Source: Dechloromonas sp. Dech2017
Lineage (GTDB): Bacteria; Pseudomonadota; Gammaproteobacteria; Burkholderiales; Rhodocyclaceae
Length of the DNA: 63,818 bases
NCBI GenBank assembly: GCA_009469585.1
Contig: SSXW01000024.1
Location: forward strand, 1-63,818
Direction of reading: 5' to 3'
A model generated the notes under the pieces. The model ran no database searches. It was not told the DNA's origin and was given only the letters and a program-made list of their open reading frames with translations. Of the stretch, positions 7,839-15,920 are shown piece by piece; position 1 is the first letter of the stretch, and each line of letters opens with the position of its first letter. The position numbers were made by a program, and so were the translations under genes.

Positions 7839-8945
7839 TTAGGATTTCCGTTCGCTCAAACGGCGCTTGACCTCGGCCAGAGGCAAGGACAAGTCCAATT
7901 CCTGATCCATCAACGCCAAAAGCGGCAGCAAGCGCTCGGCCAGCGCGGGCAGATGCGGGACGACCACGCTTCGGCGATTGGCGGCCAGCAACTCCAGGGC
8001 ATGGTGGATGGAAATCGGGCGGGAAGCCGGCAAGACGCCCCCCGACTCTGTCCGATTGCCCCCAGCCTGGCGCGCCGTGTTCATCCTTTCACCCGCCAGG
8101 TCGAGCAGCATGCCGGCCGAACTCACCGCATCGGTCGGCACGCTGGCCAGGCCGATGCTGACCGTTAAGGTCACCGTCCGCCCCTGGACCGTCAGTCGGG
8201 CCACCTCGACGGCCTCCCTGACGCGCTCGGCAAAGGTGGCGCAAAAAGCCGGCGCCGTACCTGGCGAGACGATGGCGTATTGCCCGGGGCCAAAATGTCC
8301 AAGGCTGTCTTCCTGGCGCATTTTTCCGGCCAACATGCGGGCAAAGCGATTGCCCACCTCGATGGCGACCGGCTCGCCCAGTTGTTCGCACATCCCCTCG
8401 AAACCATCGAAAGCCAGCACCATCACACTGACATCGACGCCATGCCGCACCGAGTGCGACAGGCCCTGAACGGCCTGCAGTTCGACATACTTCCGCGTAA
8501 ACAAGCCACTGACCGGATCGTGGACCATGCGGTCACGCCCGGCCTCAAGGTTCTCCTGAGCCTCGCTCAGCACCAGCAGGTTGTTGAGCCGGGTCAGGAG
8601 CTCGACCCCACCGGCGCCCTTGGTGACGAAGTCCGACACGCCGAGGGCTTTCGCCCTGGCCCGCTCGTCCTCGGTTTCCTCGCCGGAAACCAGGATGAAA
8701 GGCAATTGCTGCAAGCGCCGGAGCTTGGACGTCCTGATCCGCTCCAGCAATTCGTAGCCGTTGACCTTGGGCATCTGCAAATCGGAGATCACCGCCCGGA
8801 TCGAATGGTCGACGACCAGCGACTGCCAGGCTGCCTCGCCATCGCTTTCCTCGCGCACATCGTACTGACCCTTCAGATGCTGGATCAGCGCGATGCGGAC
8901 AACCCGCGAGTCGTCGACGACAAGAATGCGCGGCAGTTCCGACAC
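7839..8945 (-). CDS. Response regulator with degenerate GGDEF domain
   Basis: The 368-aa product has a receiver domain (about 1-125: LPRILVVDDSRVVR, phospho-acceptor in AVISDLQMPKVNGYE) followed by a GGDEF-like domain (about 145-300, HDPVSGLFTRKYVE). The catalytic loop reads GPGQY instead of GG[DE]EF, so diguanylate cyclase activity is unlikely. An RQED motif five residues before it fits the RxxD inhibitory c-di-GMP site. The tail of about 60 residues is helical. The GTG at 8945 is chosen because GGAGG lies 5 nt before it; a TTG at 8960 is possible. It starts one base after the acuI stop. Confidence 0.88.
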   Translation of the reverse strand: MSELPRILVVDDSRVVRIALIQHLKGQYDVREESDGEAAWQSLVVDHSIRAVISDLQMPKVNGYELLERIRTSKLRRLQQLPFILVSGEETEDERARAKALGVSDFVTKGAGGVELLTRLNNLLVLSEAQENLEAGRDRMVHDPVSGLFTRKYVELQAVQGLSHSVRHGVDVSVMVLAFDGFEGMCEQLGEPVAIEVGNRFARMLAGKMRQEDSLGHFGPGQYAIVSPGTAPAFCATFAERVREAVEVARLTVQGRTVTLTVSIGLASVPTDAVSSAGMLLDLAGERMNTARQAGGNRTESGGVLPASRPISIHHALELLAANRRSVVVPHLPALAERLLPLLALMDQELDLSLPLAEVKRRLSERKS

Positions 8946-8946
8946 C

Positions 8947-9942
8947 TCAGCCTCCGCCAATTTTCACCACCACGCGGCCTTTGGCCTTGCCGCCAATGTA
9001 CTCGCCAAAGATGGCTGGCAGTTCGTCGAAGGCGATCATTCGCGACATTACCGCCAGATGCGGTGGCCGAAGATCAGTCGCCAGGCGTTGCCAGACGCCT
9101 CGCCGATAGGGTTCGCGGATATAGCCCGAATCGATGCCGAGCAGGGAAACGCCCCGCAGGATGAACGGCGCCACCGTGGTGTTCAGCGACATGCTGGCCG
9201 CCAGACCAATGCTGGCGATCGTCCCGCCCTGCTCCATGGTGCTGGCGATCCAGGCCAGGACATCGCCCCCCAGGTTATCCACCGCCCCGGCCCAACGCCC
9301 CCGGTCGAGGGGCCTGATTTTCGAAAGATCGAGACTCTGGCGCAGCATGACCTCGCCAGCCCCCAGGCCGCGCAGGTAATCCGCTTCGCTTTCCTTGCCG
9401 GTCAGGGCGACGACGTGATAACCCTGGCTCGCCAGCATGTCGATCGCCAGGCTACCCACGCCGCCGGTCGCGCCGGTAACGATGACCGGCCCCTTGCTCG
9501 GGCGCAGTCCGTTTTCCTCCATGCGCACGACACCGAGGGCTGCTGTAAACCCGGCGGTGCCCAGCGCCATGGCCTCGAAAAGCGACAAGCCGTCGGGCAG
9601 CGGCACCACCCAGTCGCCTGGAACCCGGGCCACCTCGGCATAACCACCGTGGTGGGCCACGCCGATATCGAAACTGGTGGCAATAACCGGATCGCCCGGT
9701 TTGAAGCGCCCGTCGGCACTGTCGATCACCGTGCCGGACAGATCGATGCCGCCGACACAGGGAAAACGCCGGATGATCTTGCCGGCGCCAGTCGCCGCCA
9801 ACGCATCCTTGAAATTGACGCTCGAGTAGGCAACGCGAATCGTGACCTCGCCGGCATCCAGGCGGCTTTCGTCCAGTCGGACAAAACCGCTGGCCACCTT
9901 GCCGTCGCGCTCGTCAATCAACAGTGCCTTGAAGGATTCCAT
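8947..9942 (-). CDS. acuI: AcuI/YhdH-type acrylyl-CoA reductase / quinone oxidoreductase (MDR family)
   Basis: A 331-aa zinc-independent medium-chain reductase. It has a GroES-like N-terminal half (VAYSSVNFKDALAATGAGKI, GIDLSGTV), a Rossmann NADPH site GATGGVGSLAIDMLA, and the C-terminal GIDSGYIREPYRRGVWQRLA typical of AcuI/YhdH. AcuI reduces acryloyl-CoA to propionyl-CoA, and YhdH proteins are general acrylyl-CoA detoxifiers. The ATG at 9942 is preceded by AGGG at 5 nt; a GTG at 9948 is less likely. It shares an apparent transcription unit with the degenerate GGDEF regulator and prpE, suggesting propionyl-CoA metabolism (inference). Confidence 0.88.
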   Translation of the reverse strand: MESFKALLIDERDGKVASGFVRLDESRLDAGEVTIRVAYSSVNFKDALAATGAGKIIRRFPCVGGIDLSGTVIDSADGRFKPGDPVIATSFDIGVAHHGGYAEVARVPGDWVVPLPDGLSLFEAMALGTAGFTAALGVVRMEENGLRPSKGPVIVTGATGGVGSLAIDMLASQGYHVVALTGKESEADYLRGLGAGEVMLRQSLDLSKIRPLDRGRWAGAVDNLGGDVLAWIASTMEQGGTIASIGLAASMSLNTTVAPFILRGVSLLGIDSGYIREPYRRGVWQRLATDLRPPHLAVMSRMIAFDELPAIFGEYIGGKAKGRVVVKIGGG

Positions 9943-9974
9943 CGCCACCCTTGTTTCCCGGGAAATAAATTGTA

Positions 9975-9995
9975 TTCATAATTACGGATTATGAA
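9975..9995. promoter_or_regulatory. Perfect palindrome in the acuI/nlpC divergent spacer
   Basis: TTCATAAT-TACGG-ATTATGAA is a perfect 8-bp inverted repeat with a 5-bp centre. It is the only strong symmetry in the 119-bp AT-rich spacer between acuI (minus) and the NlpC/P60 gene (plus). It is probably an operator for an unknown dimeric regulator. Confidence 0.5.
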
Positions 9996-10061
9996 CATAG
10001 TTATTCGCTGGGAATTTCGTCATCTTTACAAGCTGCTACGTTTCAAATATATTTCGAGGCT

Positions 10062-10571
10062 ATGCGTAAAGTCTTATCCTCCATCCTGCTAACCGCATCG
10101 CTCTGCCTGAGCGGCATCAGCGGCGCCCTGGCTGCCGAAGACGGGCGCAAACAGGAAGAGCACCAGTCCTTCTTGGAACGTTACACCAATGCCGCTCAGG
10201 ATGTCATCCTGGAAGGCCTCAAGCTGGTTGGCGTCCGTTACCGCCTGGGTGGCAGCGACGAAACGAATGGCCTCGACTGCAGCGGCTTCGTCCAACTGGT
10301 TTTCAAGGACAGCATCGGCACCCTCCTGCCCCGCACGGCGCGCGAAATGAGCGAGGTCGGCCAGCGCATCGACGCCAGCCAGCTCAAGCCGGGCGATCTG
10401 GTGTTTTTCAACACCATGCGCCGCACCTTCTCCCACGTTGGCATTTACCTGGGCGACAACCACTTCCTGCATGCGCCGCGCAGCGGTGCCGAAGTACGTG
10501 TCGAGAGCATGAGCAGCAGCTACTGGATGACCCGTTATAACGGGGCGAGAAGAATTCTCGACGGCAACTGA
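10062..10571 (+). CDS. NlpC/P60 family (C40) cell-wall hydrolase
   Basis: A 169-aa exported protein with a signal peptide cut after about residue 25 (SGISGALAA-ED). The NlpC/P60 domain follows: catalytic Cys73 in LDCSGFVQ, His125 in SHVGIYLG and His137 in HFLHAP. These enzymes cut D-glutamyl-diaminopimelate bonds in peptidoglycan stem peptides in the periplasm. The gene stands alone, with a strong terminator 20 bp downstream and a palindrome upstream. Confidence 0.92.
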   Translation: MRKVLSSILLTASLCLSGISGALAAEDGRKQEEHQSFLERYTNAAQDVILEGLKLVGVRYRLGGSDETNGLDCSGFVQLVFKDSIGTLLPRTAREMSEVGQRIDASQLKPGDLVFFNTMRRTFSHVGIYLGDNHFLHAPRSGAEVRVESMSSSYWMTRYNGARRILDGN

Positions 10572-10590
10572 GCCTCGCACCATGCGAATG

Positions 10591-10615
10591 AAGCGGCTTG
10601 TCAGCCGCTTTTTTT
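10591..10615 (+). terminator. Rho-independent terminator after the NlpC/P60 gene
   Basis: Stem AAGCGGCT/AGCCGCTT (10591-10598 and 10603-10610) with loop TGTC, followed by a T run. It lies just before the Fur-like box of the iron-binding protein gene. Confidence 0.85.
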
Positions 10616-10627
10616 GACATTGCACAA

Positions 10628-10646
10628 GATAACCATTCTCATTTAC
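10628..10646. promoter_or_regulatory. Fur-box-like sequence upstream of fbpA
   Basis: GATAACCATTCTCATTTAC matches 13 of 19 positions of the classic Fur consensus GATAATGATAATCATTATC. It lies 57 bp before the ATG of the iron-binding protein gene, and a TTGACA at 10614-10619 lies just upstream. Iron repression of the importer is expected. Confidence 0.65.
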
Positions 10647-10702
10647 AAAACGTTTCGAGGCCGGTAGACTTCAAGGCTATTGCACTCAACCGGAGTTGTC
10701 CC

Positions 10703-11719
10703 ATGAAGCTGAAGTCTGCCCTGATCGCTGCGGCCGTCGCCGCCATGTCCCACACCGGCGTTGCCGAAGAAAACGTTCTCAATCTGTATTCGGCACGTCA
10801 CTATCAGACGGACGAGGCGCTGTACGCCAACTTCACCCAGCAAACCGGCATCAAGATCAACCGGATCGAGGGCAAGGAAGACGAGTTGCTCGAGCGCATC
10901 AAGAACGAAGGCGCCAACAGCCCGGCCGACGTCTTTCTGACGGTCGATGCGGCCCGCCTGGCCAAGGCCCACGAACTGAACCTGTTCGCTCCGGTTGCCT
11001 CGAAGGTACTCGAATCGCGCATCCCCGCCCATCTGCGTACCGAAGACTGGTTTTCCTTCTCGACCCGGGCCCGGGTCATCGTTTACAACAAGGGCTCCGT
11101 CAAGCCCGAAGATGTTCAAAACTACGCCGACCTGGCCGATCCCAAGCTGAAAGGGAAGTTCTGCTCGCGCTCCGGTTCCCACCCCTACAACCTTTCGCTA
11201 ATGGCATCGATCATCGCCCACCACGGCGAAGCCAAGGCGGAAGAAGTGGCGCGCGGCATGGTGGCCAACTTCGCCCGCGCGCCCAAGGGCGGCGACACTG
11301 ACCAGATCAAGGCGGTGGCAGCCGGCGAATGCGGCGTCGCCATTTCCAACACCTACTATGTGGCGCGACTGCTGCGGTCGACCAAGCCGGAGGACCAAAA
11401 ATTGATCTCCAGCGTTGGCATCGTCTGGCCCGACCAGAAAGCCAACGGCACCCATATCAACGTTTCGGGCGGCGGCGTGCTGCGCACCGCCCCGCACCGC
11501 GCGGCGGCAGTCAAGTTCCTCGAGTATCTCGCCTCCGACCAGGCCCAGGTTTATTTCGCCGATGGCAACAACGAATGGCCGGTGGTCGAAAGCGTCAAGG
11601 TCGCCAACCCGGCGCTGGAGTCGCTCGGGAAATTCAAGGCTGACAAGTTGCCGGTCAAGAACCTGGCCATGTATCAGACCAAGGCGCAGATCATTTTCGA
11701 TCGCGCCGGATTCAAGTAA
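10703..11719 (+). CDS. fbpA: Iron(III) ABC transporter, periplasmic substrate-binding protein
   Basis: A 338-aa protein with a cleavable signal peptide (about 1-20, KSALIAAAVAAMSHTGVA). The mature start VLNLYSARHYQTDEALYANF is the FbpA/FutA class signature. Conserved features include the LYSARHY segment, the NKGSVKPEDVQNYADLADPK region and SNTYYVARLL, where paired tyrosines coordinate ferric iron in this family. It binds Fe3+ in the periplasm and delivers it to the FbpB permease. The start at 10703 is the only one giving a signal peptide. The permease and ATPase genes lie 0.7-3.3 kb downstream with an ankyrin gene in between. Confidence 0.92.
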   Translation: MKLKSALIAAAVAAMSHTGVAEENVLNLYSARHYQTDEALYANFTQQTGIKINRIEGKEDELLERIKNEGANSPADVFLTVDAARLAKAHELNLFAPVASKVLESRIPAHLRTEDWFSFSTRARVIVYNKGSVKPEDVQNYADLADPKLKGKFCSRSGSHPYNLSLMASIIAHHGEAKAEEVARGMVANFARAPKGGDTDQIKAVAAGECGVAISNTYYVARLLRSTKPEDQKLISSVGIVWPDQKANGTHINVSGGGVLRTAPHRAAAVKFLEYLASDQAQVYFADGNNEWPVVESVKVANPALESLGKFKADKLPVKNLAMYQTKAQIIFDRAGFK

Positions 11720-11723
11720 GCCC

Positions 11724-11752
11724 TCGTCAAAACCCTAGGTATTCCCTACAAT
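11724..11752 (+). promoter_or_regulatory. Possible promoter of the ankyrin gene
   Basis: TCGTCA at 11724-11729, a 17-nt spacer and TACAAT at 11747-11752 give 4 of 6 and 5 of 6 consensus matches, 28 bp before the start codon. Confidence 0.4.
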
Positions 11753-11779
11753 CCGGGGAACTTCAACCTTCTCCGGATT

Positions 11780-12364
11780 ATGACGATTTACGGAATCCAG
11801 GCCAGCCAGCTGATCGAAGCGATTCGCTCGGGCAGGCTGGTCAGCGTCATCAACGCCATCGACGATGGCGCCCAGATCGACGAACCCGACATCCACGGTT
11901 TTAGCGGCCTACCCTTGCGGACAGCCTGCTTCACCGGCAACCTGGCCATCGTTCGCGAACTGCTCAGCCATGGTGCCAACCCCAACGCCCCAGCCAGCGA
12001 CGGCCCTGGCGCACCGCTCAGGCTGGCCCTGCGTTGCCGGCATTTCGATGTTGCTGCCCTGTTGCTGCAAGCCGGCGCCATCGTTCCCGACGGCATCACC
12101 GTTGATCCGGCGGTCTACGCGATTTCCTGCGCCCCGTTGGCCATCGATCTCGGCGCGCCGACGCTTCCCGTTCCGGCAGACAATAACCTCATCGAATTTG
12201 AAGCGGTCGAAGCCCACAACGACGAGCCCGGAATCGACTTCGGCACGCAGACCAACGCCCTGGGTACCGACCTGCTTTTTCTCGAAGAAGACCTGCCCGA
12301 GCCCGATATCGGCCACCTGGCGCTGGAGCCATTGCCCGAAGAAAAGCCGCGGCACAAATCGTAA
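11780..12364 (+). CDS. Ankyrin-repeat protein, cytoplasmic
   Basis: A 194-aa protein without signal peptide. Three ankyrin-like units run from about 5 to 105 (LIEAIRSGRLVSVINAIDDG, LRTACFTGNLAIVRELLSHG, LRLALRCRHFDVAALLLQAG). The C-terminal 80 residues are acidic and not repetitive. Ankyrin proteins bind other proteins; no partner can be named. It sits between fbpA and the convergent fbpB, so its link to iron uptake is positional only. The start codon follows a weak ribosome binding site. Confidence 0.8.
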   Translation: MTIYGIQASQLIEAIRSGRLVSVINAIDDGAQIDEPDIHGFSGLPLRTACFTGNLAIVRELLSHGANPNAPASDGPGAPLRLALRCRHFDVAALLLQAGAIVPDGITVDPAVYAISCAPLAIDLGAPTLPVPADNNLIEFEAVEAHNDEPGIDFGTQTNALGTDLLFLEEDLPEPDIGHLALEPLPEEKPRHKS

Positions 12365-12376
12365 CCTGCGTCAGCC

Positions 12377-14014
12377 TCAAGTCCGACGGGCCGCGGTAAT
12401 CTGCCGCGACAGCGCGATCAGCGGCAACAATCCGACCGCCACGATGGCCAGTGCCGCGGTCGACGCTTCGGCCAGGCGTTCGTCCGAAGCGAGCGTGTAG
12501 GCCTGGGTGGCCAGCGTATCAAAATTGAACGGCCGCATGACCAGGGTGGCCGGCAACTCCTTCATCACATCGACGAATACCAGCAGGCCGGCGGTCAGCA
12601 GGCTGCCGCGCAGCATCGGCACGTGCACCCGACGCAGCGTATCACCCTGCCCGAGGCCAAGGCTGCGCGCCGCATCGTCCATGCTCGGCGTGATCTTTGC
12701 CAGGCTCGATTCGACCGTATGCAGGGCAACGGCGAGAAAACGCACCAGGTAGGCGTAAATCAGCGCGGCGATGCCCCCGGTCAGTAGCAGCCCGGGATTG
12801 TGGCCGAACCACTCGGCCCATTGCCCGGCCAGCCAGTTGTCGAGCCGGGTCACCGGAATCAGCACGCCGACGGCGATGACCGCTCCGGGCACGGCATAGC
12901 CAAGGCCGACCAGGCGATTGAGGCCGGTGGCCAGGGCTGTTTTCGACAAACGCGCGCCATAGCCGAGCAGCAGTGCCAGAACGACGCCGATCAGGGCCGT
13001 CGCGCCGGCCAGCACGAAGCTGTTCCGCGACAGGACGAGAAAGCGCTCGCCGAACTGGGCGTCGCCTTCGGTCAAGGCCATTTTGAGGAGCAGCATCGCC
13101 GGCAGGATGAAACCGAGCAGCAAGGGCAGAGCGCAGGCCAGCGTGGCCAGCCAGGCCACCACCCCGTTCAATTGTGCCCCGGCCATCGGGCGGTTGCGGC
13201 CGGTGGTGTTGTGGTAGCGCGCCCGCCCCCGGGAAACCCGTTCGGCCATCAGCAGGAAAAGCACGAAGGCGAGCAACATGGCGGCCAGTTGGGCGGCGGC
13301 CACCCGGTCGCCCAGCGAGAACCAGGCGCGATAGATGCCGGTGGTGAAGGTATTGACGGCGAAGTAGGCAACGGTGCCGTAGTCGGCCAGCGTTTCCATC
13401 AGGGCCAGGGCAATGCCGGCGACGATGGCCGGCCGGGCCAGCGGCAGGGACACGGCGAGGAAGGCCCGCCACTGCCCCATGCCCAGCGTGCGTGCCGCTT
13501 CCAGCATGCCGCTGGCGCGTTCGAGGAAGGCGGTGCGGGCCAGCAGGTAAACGTAGGGGTAGAGCACGCAGACGAACATCAGCATGGCGCCGGGCAGCGT
13601 CCGGATGTCGGGAAACCAGTAGTCGCCGTGCGCCCAGCCGAAGGTGTCGCGCAGCAGGCTTTGCACCGGCCCGACGAATTGCAGGAAGTCGGTATAAACG
13701 TAGGCCATGACGTAGGCCGGCATGGCCAGCGGCAGGACCAGGGCCCACTCGAAGAAGCGCCGCCCGGGGAATTCGTGCATGGCGGTCAGCCAGGCGGTGG
13801 CGACCCCGACCAGCCCGACGCCGCAACCGACCCCCAGGCATAGCCACAACGAATTGGCGATGTACTCGGGCAGTACCGTGGAAGACAGATGCGACCAGGT
13901 GCTGCTGGTACCGCTGACAAACAGATTGAGGCCGACGCTGGCCACCGGCAAACCGGCCAGGGCGGCGACGAGCAGGCCGACGATGAGCAGGGGGGAGTAT
14001 CGGGCGGTACGCAT
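12377..14014 (-). CDS. fbpB: Iron(III) ABC transporter permease, two-domain FbpB type
   Basis: A 545-aa integral membrane protein with two homologous halves of about six helices each. Each half has a binding-protein-dependent permease EAA loop (AARTLGMGQWRAFLAVSLPLA at about 175 and AARSLGLGQGDTLRRVHVPM at about 450). This duplicated layout is typical of FbpB/AfuB/SfuB iron permeases. It forms the inner membrane channel for ferric iron from FbpA. It is divergent from fbpC across only 30 bp sharing one symmetric -10 element. Confidence 0.92.
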   Translation of the reverse strand: MRTARYSPLLIVGLLVAALAGLPVASVGLNLFVSGTSSTWSHLSSTVLPEYIANSLWLCLGVGCGVGLVGVATAWLTAMHEFPGRRFFEWALVLPLAMPAYVMAYVYTDFLQFVGPVQSLLRDTFGWAHGDYWFPDIRTLPGAMLMFVCVLYPYVYLLARTAFLERASGMLEAARTLGMGQWRAFLAVSLPLARPAIVAGIALALMETLADYGTVAYFAVNTFTTGIYRAWFSLGDRVAAAQLAAMLLAFVLFLLMAERVSRGRARYHNTTGRNRPMAGAQLNGVVAWLATLACALPLLLGFILPAMLLLKMALTEGDAQFGERFLVLSRNSFVLAGATALIGVVLALLLGYGARLSKTALATGLNRLVGLGYAVPGAVIAVGVLIPVTRLDNWLAGQWAEWFGHNPGLLLTGGIAALIYAYLVRFLAVALHTVESSLAKITPSMDDAARSLGLGQGDTLRRVHVPMLRGSLLTAGLLVFVDVMKELPATLVMRPFNFDTLATQAYTLASDERLAEASTAALAIVAVGLLPLIALSRQITAARRT

Positions 14015-14028
14015 GTTTGTGAATGCGA

Positions 14029-14036
14029 ATTATAAT
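14029..14036. promoter_or_regulatory. Symmetric bidirectional -10 element between fbpB and fbpC
   Basis: The palindrome ATTATAAT contains TATAAT on both strands (14031-14036 plus; 14034-14029 minus). The plus transcript should begin at about 14043-14044, immediately before the fbpC ATG at 14045, which has no Shine-Dalgarno sequence, so fbpC may be leaderless. The minus transcript would have a leader of about 8 nt before the fbpB ATG at 14014. Confidence 0.55.
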
Positions 14037-14044
14037 CGACCGCT

Positions 14045-15196
14045 ATGGCCCAACTCGAACTAAATGGCGTCGTCCAGCGCTACGGCAAACACACCGTCGT
14101 CGACGGCGTCGACTTCCGCCTGGAGGCCGGCCGGATCGCCTGCCTGCTCGGCCCTTCGGGCTGCGGCAAGACGACCTTGCTGCGCTGCATTGCCGGCTTC
14201 GAGGAAGTGGCCGGCGGCGAGATTCGTCTGCATGGCCAGGTGGTCAGCCAGATCGGCCGCTGCGTGGCGCCGGAACAGCGGCGCATCGGCATGGTGTTTC
14301 AGGACTACGCGCTGTTCCCGCACCTGACGGTGGACCAGAACGTGGCTTTCGGCCTGGGCGCCAAGCCGGCCGAGGACGCCCATCTGCGCGTCCGCCAGTT
14401 GCTGGCCACGGTCGGCCTGCACGGCCAGGGCGACAAATACCCCCACGAACTGTCCGGCGGCCAGCAGCAGCGCGTCGCCCTGGCCCGGGCGCTGGCCCCC
14501 CGGCCGGAACTGATCCTCCTCGACGAGCCCTTCTCCAATCTCGACGTCGGGCTGCGCGAGCGGCTCTCGGTCGAAGTGCGGGAAATCCTCAAGCGCGAGG
14601 GGTCGACGGCGATTTTGGTCACCCACGACCAGCACGAGGCTTTCGCCATGGCCGACGAGATCGGCGTCATGTACGACGGCCGCATCCAGCAATGGGACGT
14701 GCCCTACAACCTCTACCATCGTCCGGCCAACCGTTTCGTTGCCGATTTCATCGGCCAGGGCGTGCTGCTCGCCGGCACGGTGGGCGACAACAACAGCGTG
14801 CGCATGGAACTGGGCACGCTGATTTCCGACACCCCGGTCGAGTGCAACGAAACCTGTTCGGCCTGCGATCACGGTTGCCGGGTCGACATCCTGCTCCGCC
14901 CGGACGACATCGTCCACGACGACGCCAGCCCGGTGCAGGCGGAAGTGCTGCACAAGGCCTTCCGCGGCGCCGACATCCTGTACACCCTGCGCCTGCAGAG
15001 CGGCAGCGAGGTCCTGTCGCTGGTGCCCTCGCACCACAACCACGCCCTCGGCGAGAAGATCGGCATCCGGCTCGACGCCGACCATGTCATCGCCTTCAAG
15101 AAGCACGAGGAATGCGACGACCCGGCCTGCGAGATCAAGCTCGAACAGGCGGCTGCCAAGCCGGTCAACTGGCTGCGGGAAACGCCGGCCCGCTGA
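14045..15196 (+). CDS. fbpC: Iron(III) ABC transporter ATP-binding protein
   Basis: A 383-aa ATPase: Walker A GPSGCGKTTLLRC, Q-loop FQDYALFPHLTV, signature [15 protein letters not shown], Walker B LILLDEPFSNLD, H-loop VTHDQHEA. After residue 240 a TOBE-type C-terminal regulatory domain follows. It contains an unusual cysteine cluster (ECNETCSACDHGC, about 268-280) and a second pair (ECDDPAC) near the end. Such cysteines are not a general feature of FbpC and could bind metal (inference). It is divergent from the permease and has no visible ribosome binding site. Confidence 0.92.
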   Translation: MAQLELNGVVQRYGKHTVVDGVDFRLEAGRIACLLGPSGCGKTTLLRCIAGFEEVAGGEIRLHGQVVSQIGRCVAPEQRRIGMVFQDYALFPHLTVDQNVAFGLGAKPAEDAHLRVRQLLATVGLHGQGDKYPHELSGGQQQRVALARALAPRPELILLDEPFSNLDVGLRERLSVEVREILKREGSTAILVTHDQHEAFAMADEIGVMYDGRIQQWDVPYNLYHRPANRFVADFIGQGVLLAGTVGDNNSVRMELGTLISDTPVECNETCSACDHGCRVDILLRPDDIVHDDASPVQAEVLHKAFRGADILYTLRLQSGSEVLSLVPSHHNHALGEKIGIRLDADHVIAFKKHEECDDPACEIKLEQAAAKPVNWLRETPAR

Positions 15197-15212
15197 TTCG
15201 GCCGGCCGCCCG

Positions 15213-15917
15213 ATGATTCCCTTCCTCGGCCCGCTCGACACCTTTCCGCCGGTTGCCGCGGCGCGCGAGGAGATGGGCGGCCTGCTGGCGGTCGGCGGCG
15301 GCCTGCAGCCGGACCGCCTGCTCGACGCCTATCGCCGGGGAATTTTTCCCTGGGGCACGGTGGACGGCCTGCCGCTCTGGTATTCACCCGACCCGCGCAT
15401 GGTGCTTTTTCCCGCCGAGTTCCGGCTGCATCGCTCGTTGCGCAAGACGCTGCGCAGCGGTCGCTTCGAGGTTCGCCTCGACACGGACTTTGCCGCCGTC
15501 ATGGGGGCCTGCGCTGCCACCCCGCGGCCTGGCCAGGACGGCACCTGGATCACCGCCGAGATGACCGATGCCTACTGCCGCCTGCATGAACTCGGCTGGG
15601 CCCACTCGGTCGAAACCTACGAAGCGGGCAGGCTGGTCGGCGGCCTCTATGGCCTGGCCATCGGGCGCATGTTCTACGGCGAGTCGATGTTCGCGCATCG
15701 CACCGACGCCTCGAAAGTCGCCTTCGCCCACCTCGTGCGTTATCTTGTCACCCACCACTTCGCCATGATCGACTGTCAGATGTATACCGACCACCTCGCC
15801 TCGCTCGGCGGCCGCGAAATCCCGCGCGCCGACTTCCTGGGCCGCCTGGCCGATCTGACGGCGGCCCCCGGCGGGCGCGGCACGTGGGCTTTCGCGGTGG
15901 CCCCCGCGGACTGGTAA
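15213..15917 (+). CDS. aat: Leucyl/phenylalanyl-tRNA-protein transferase
   Basis: A 234-aa enzyme with the family landmarks GGLLAVGGGLQPDRLLDAYR, GIFPWG, LWYSPDPRMVL, SVETYEAGRLVGGLYG and GRMFYGESMFAHRTDASKVA. It adds Leu or Phe from aminoacyl-tRNA to proteins with N-terminal Arg or Lys, marking them for ClpS/ClpAP. The start at 15213 gives the usual N-terminus (IPFLGPLDTFPPV). It is followed after 3 bp by bpt, the other bacterial N-degron transferase, the normal pairing in proteobacteria. Confidence 0.97.
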   Translation: MIPFLGPLDTFPPVAAAREEMGGLLAVGGGLQPDRLLDAYRRGIFPWGTVDGLPLWYSPDPRMVLFPAEFRLHRSLRKTLRSGRFEVRLDTDFAAVMGACAATPRPGQDGTWITAEMTDAYCRLHELGWAHSVETYEAGRLVGGLYGLAIGRMFYGESMFAHRTDASKVAFAHLVRYLVTHHFAMIDCQMYTDHLASLGGREIPRADFLGRLADLTAAPGGRGTWAFAVAPADW

Positions 15918-15920
15918 GCC

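Noticed and set aside
11379..11415. CTGCTGCGGTCGACC in fbpA followed by an A run
   Set aside because: The spacing of the AT block is wrong (about 15 bases after the core) and the first block is missing.
14021..14040. Possible Fur box between fbpB and fbpC
   Set aside because: Too few matches to the Fur consensus; the AT-rich symmetry is better explained as a shared -10 element.
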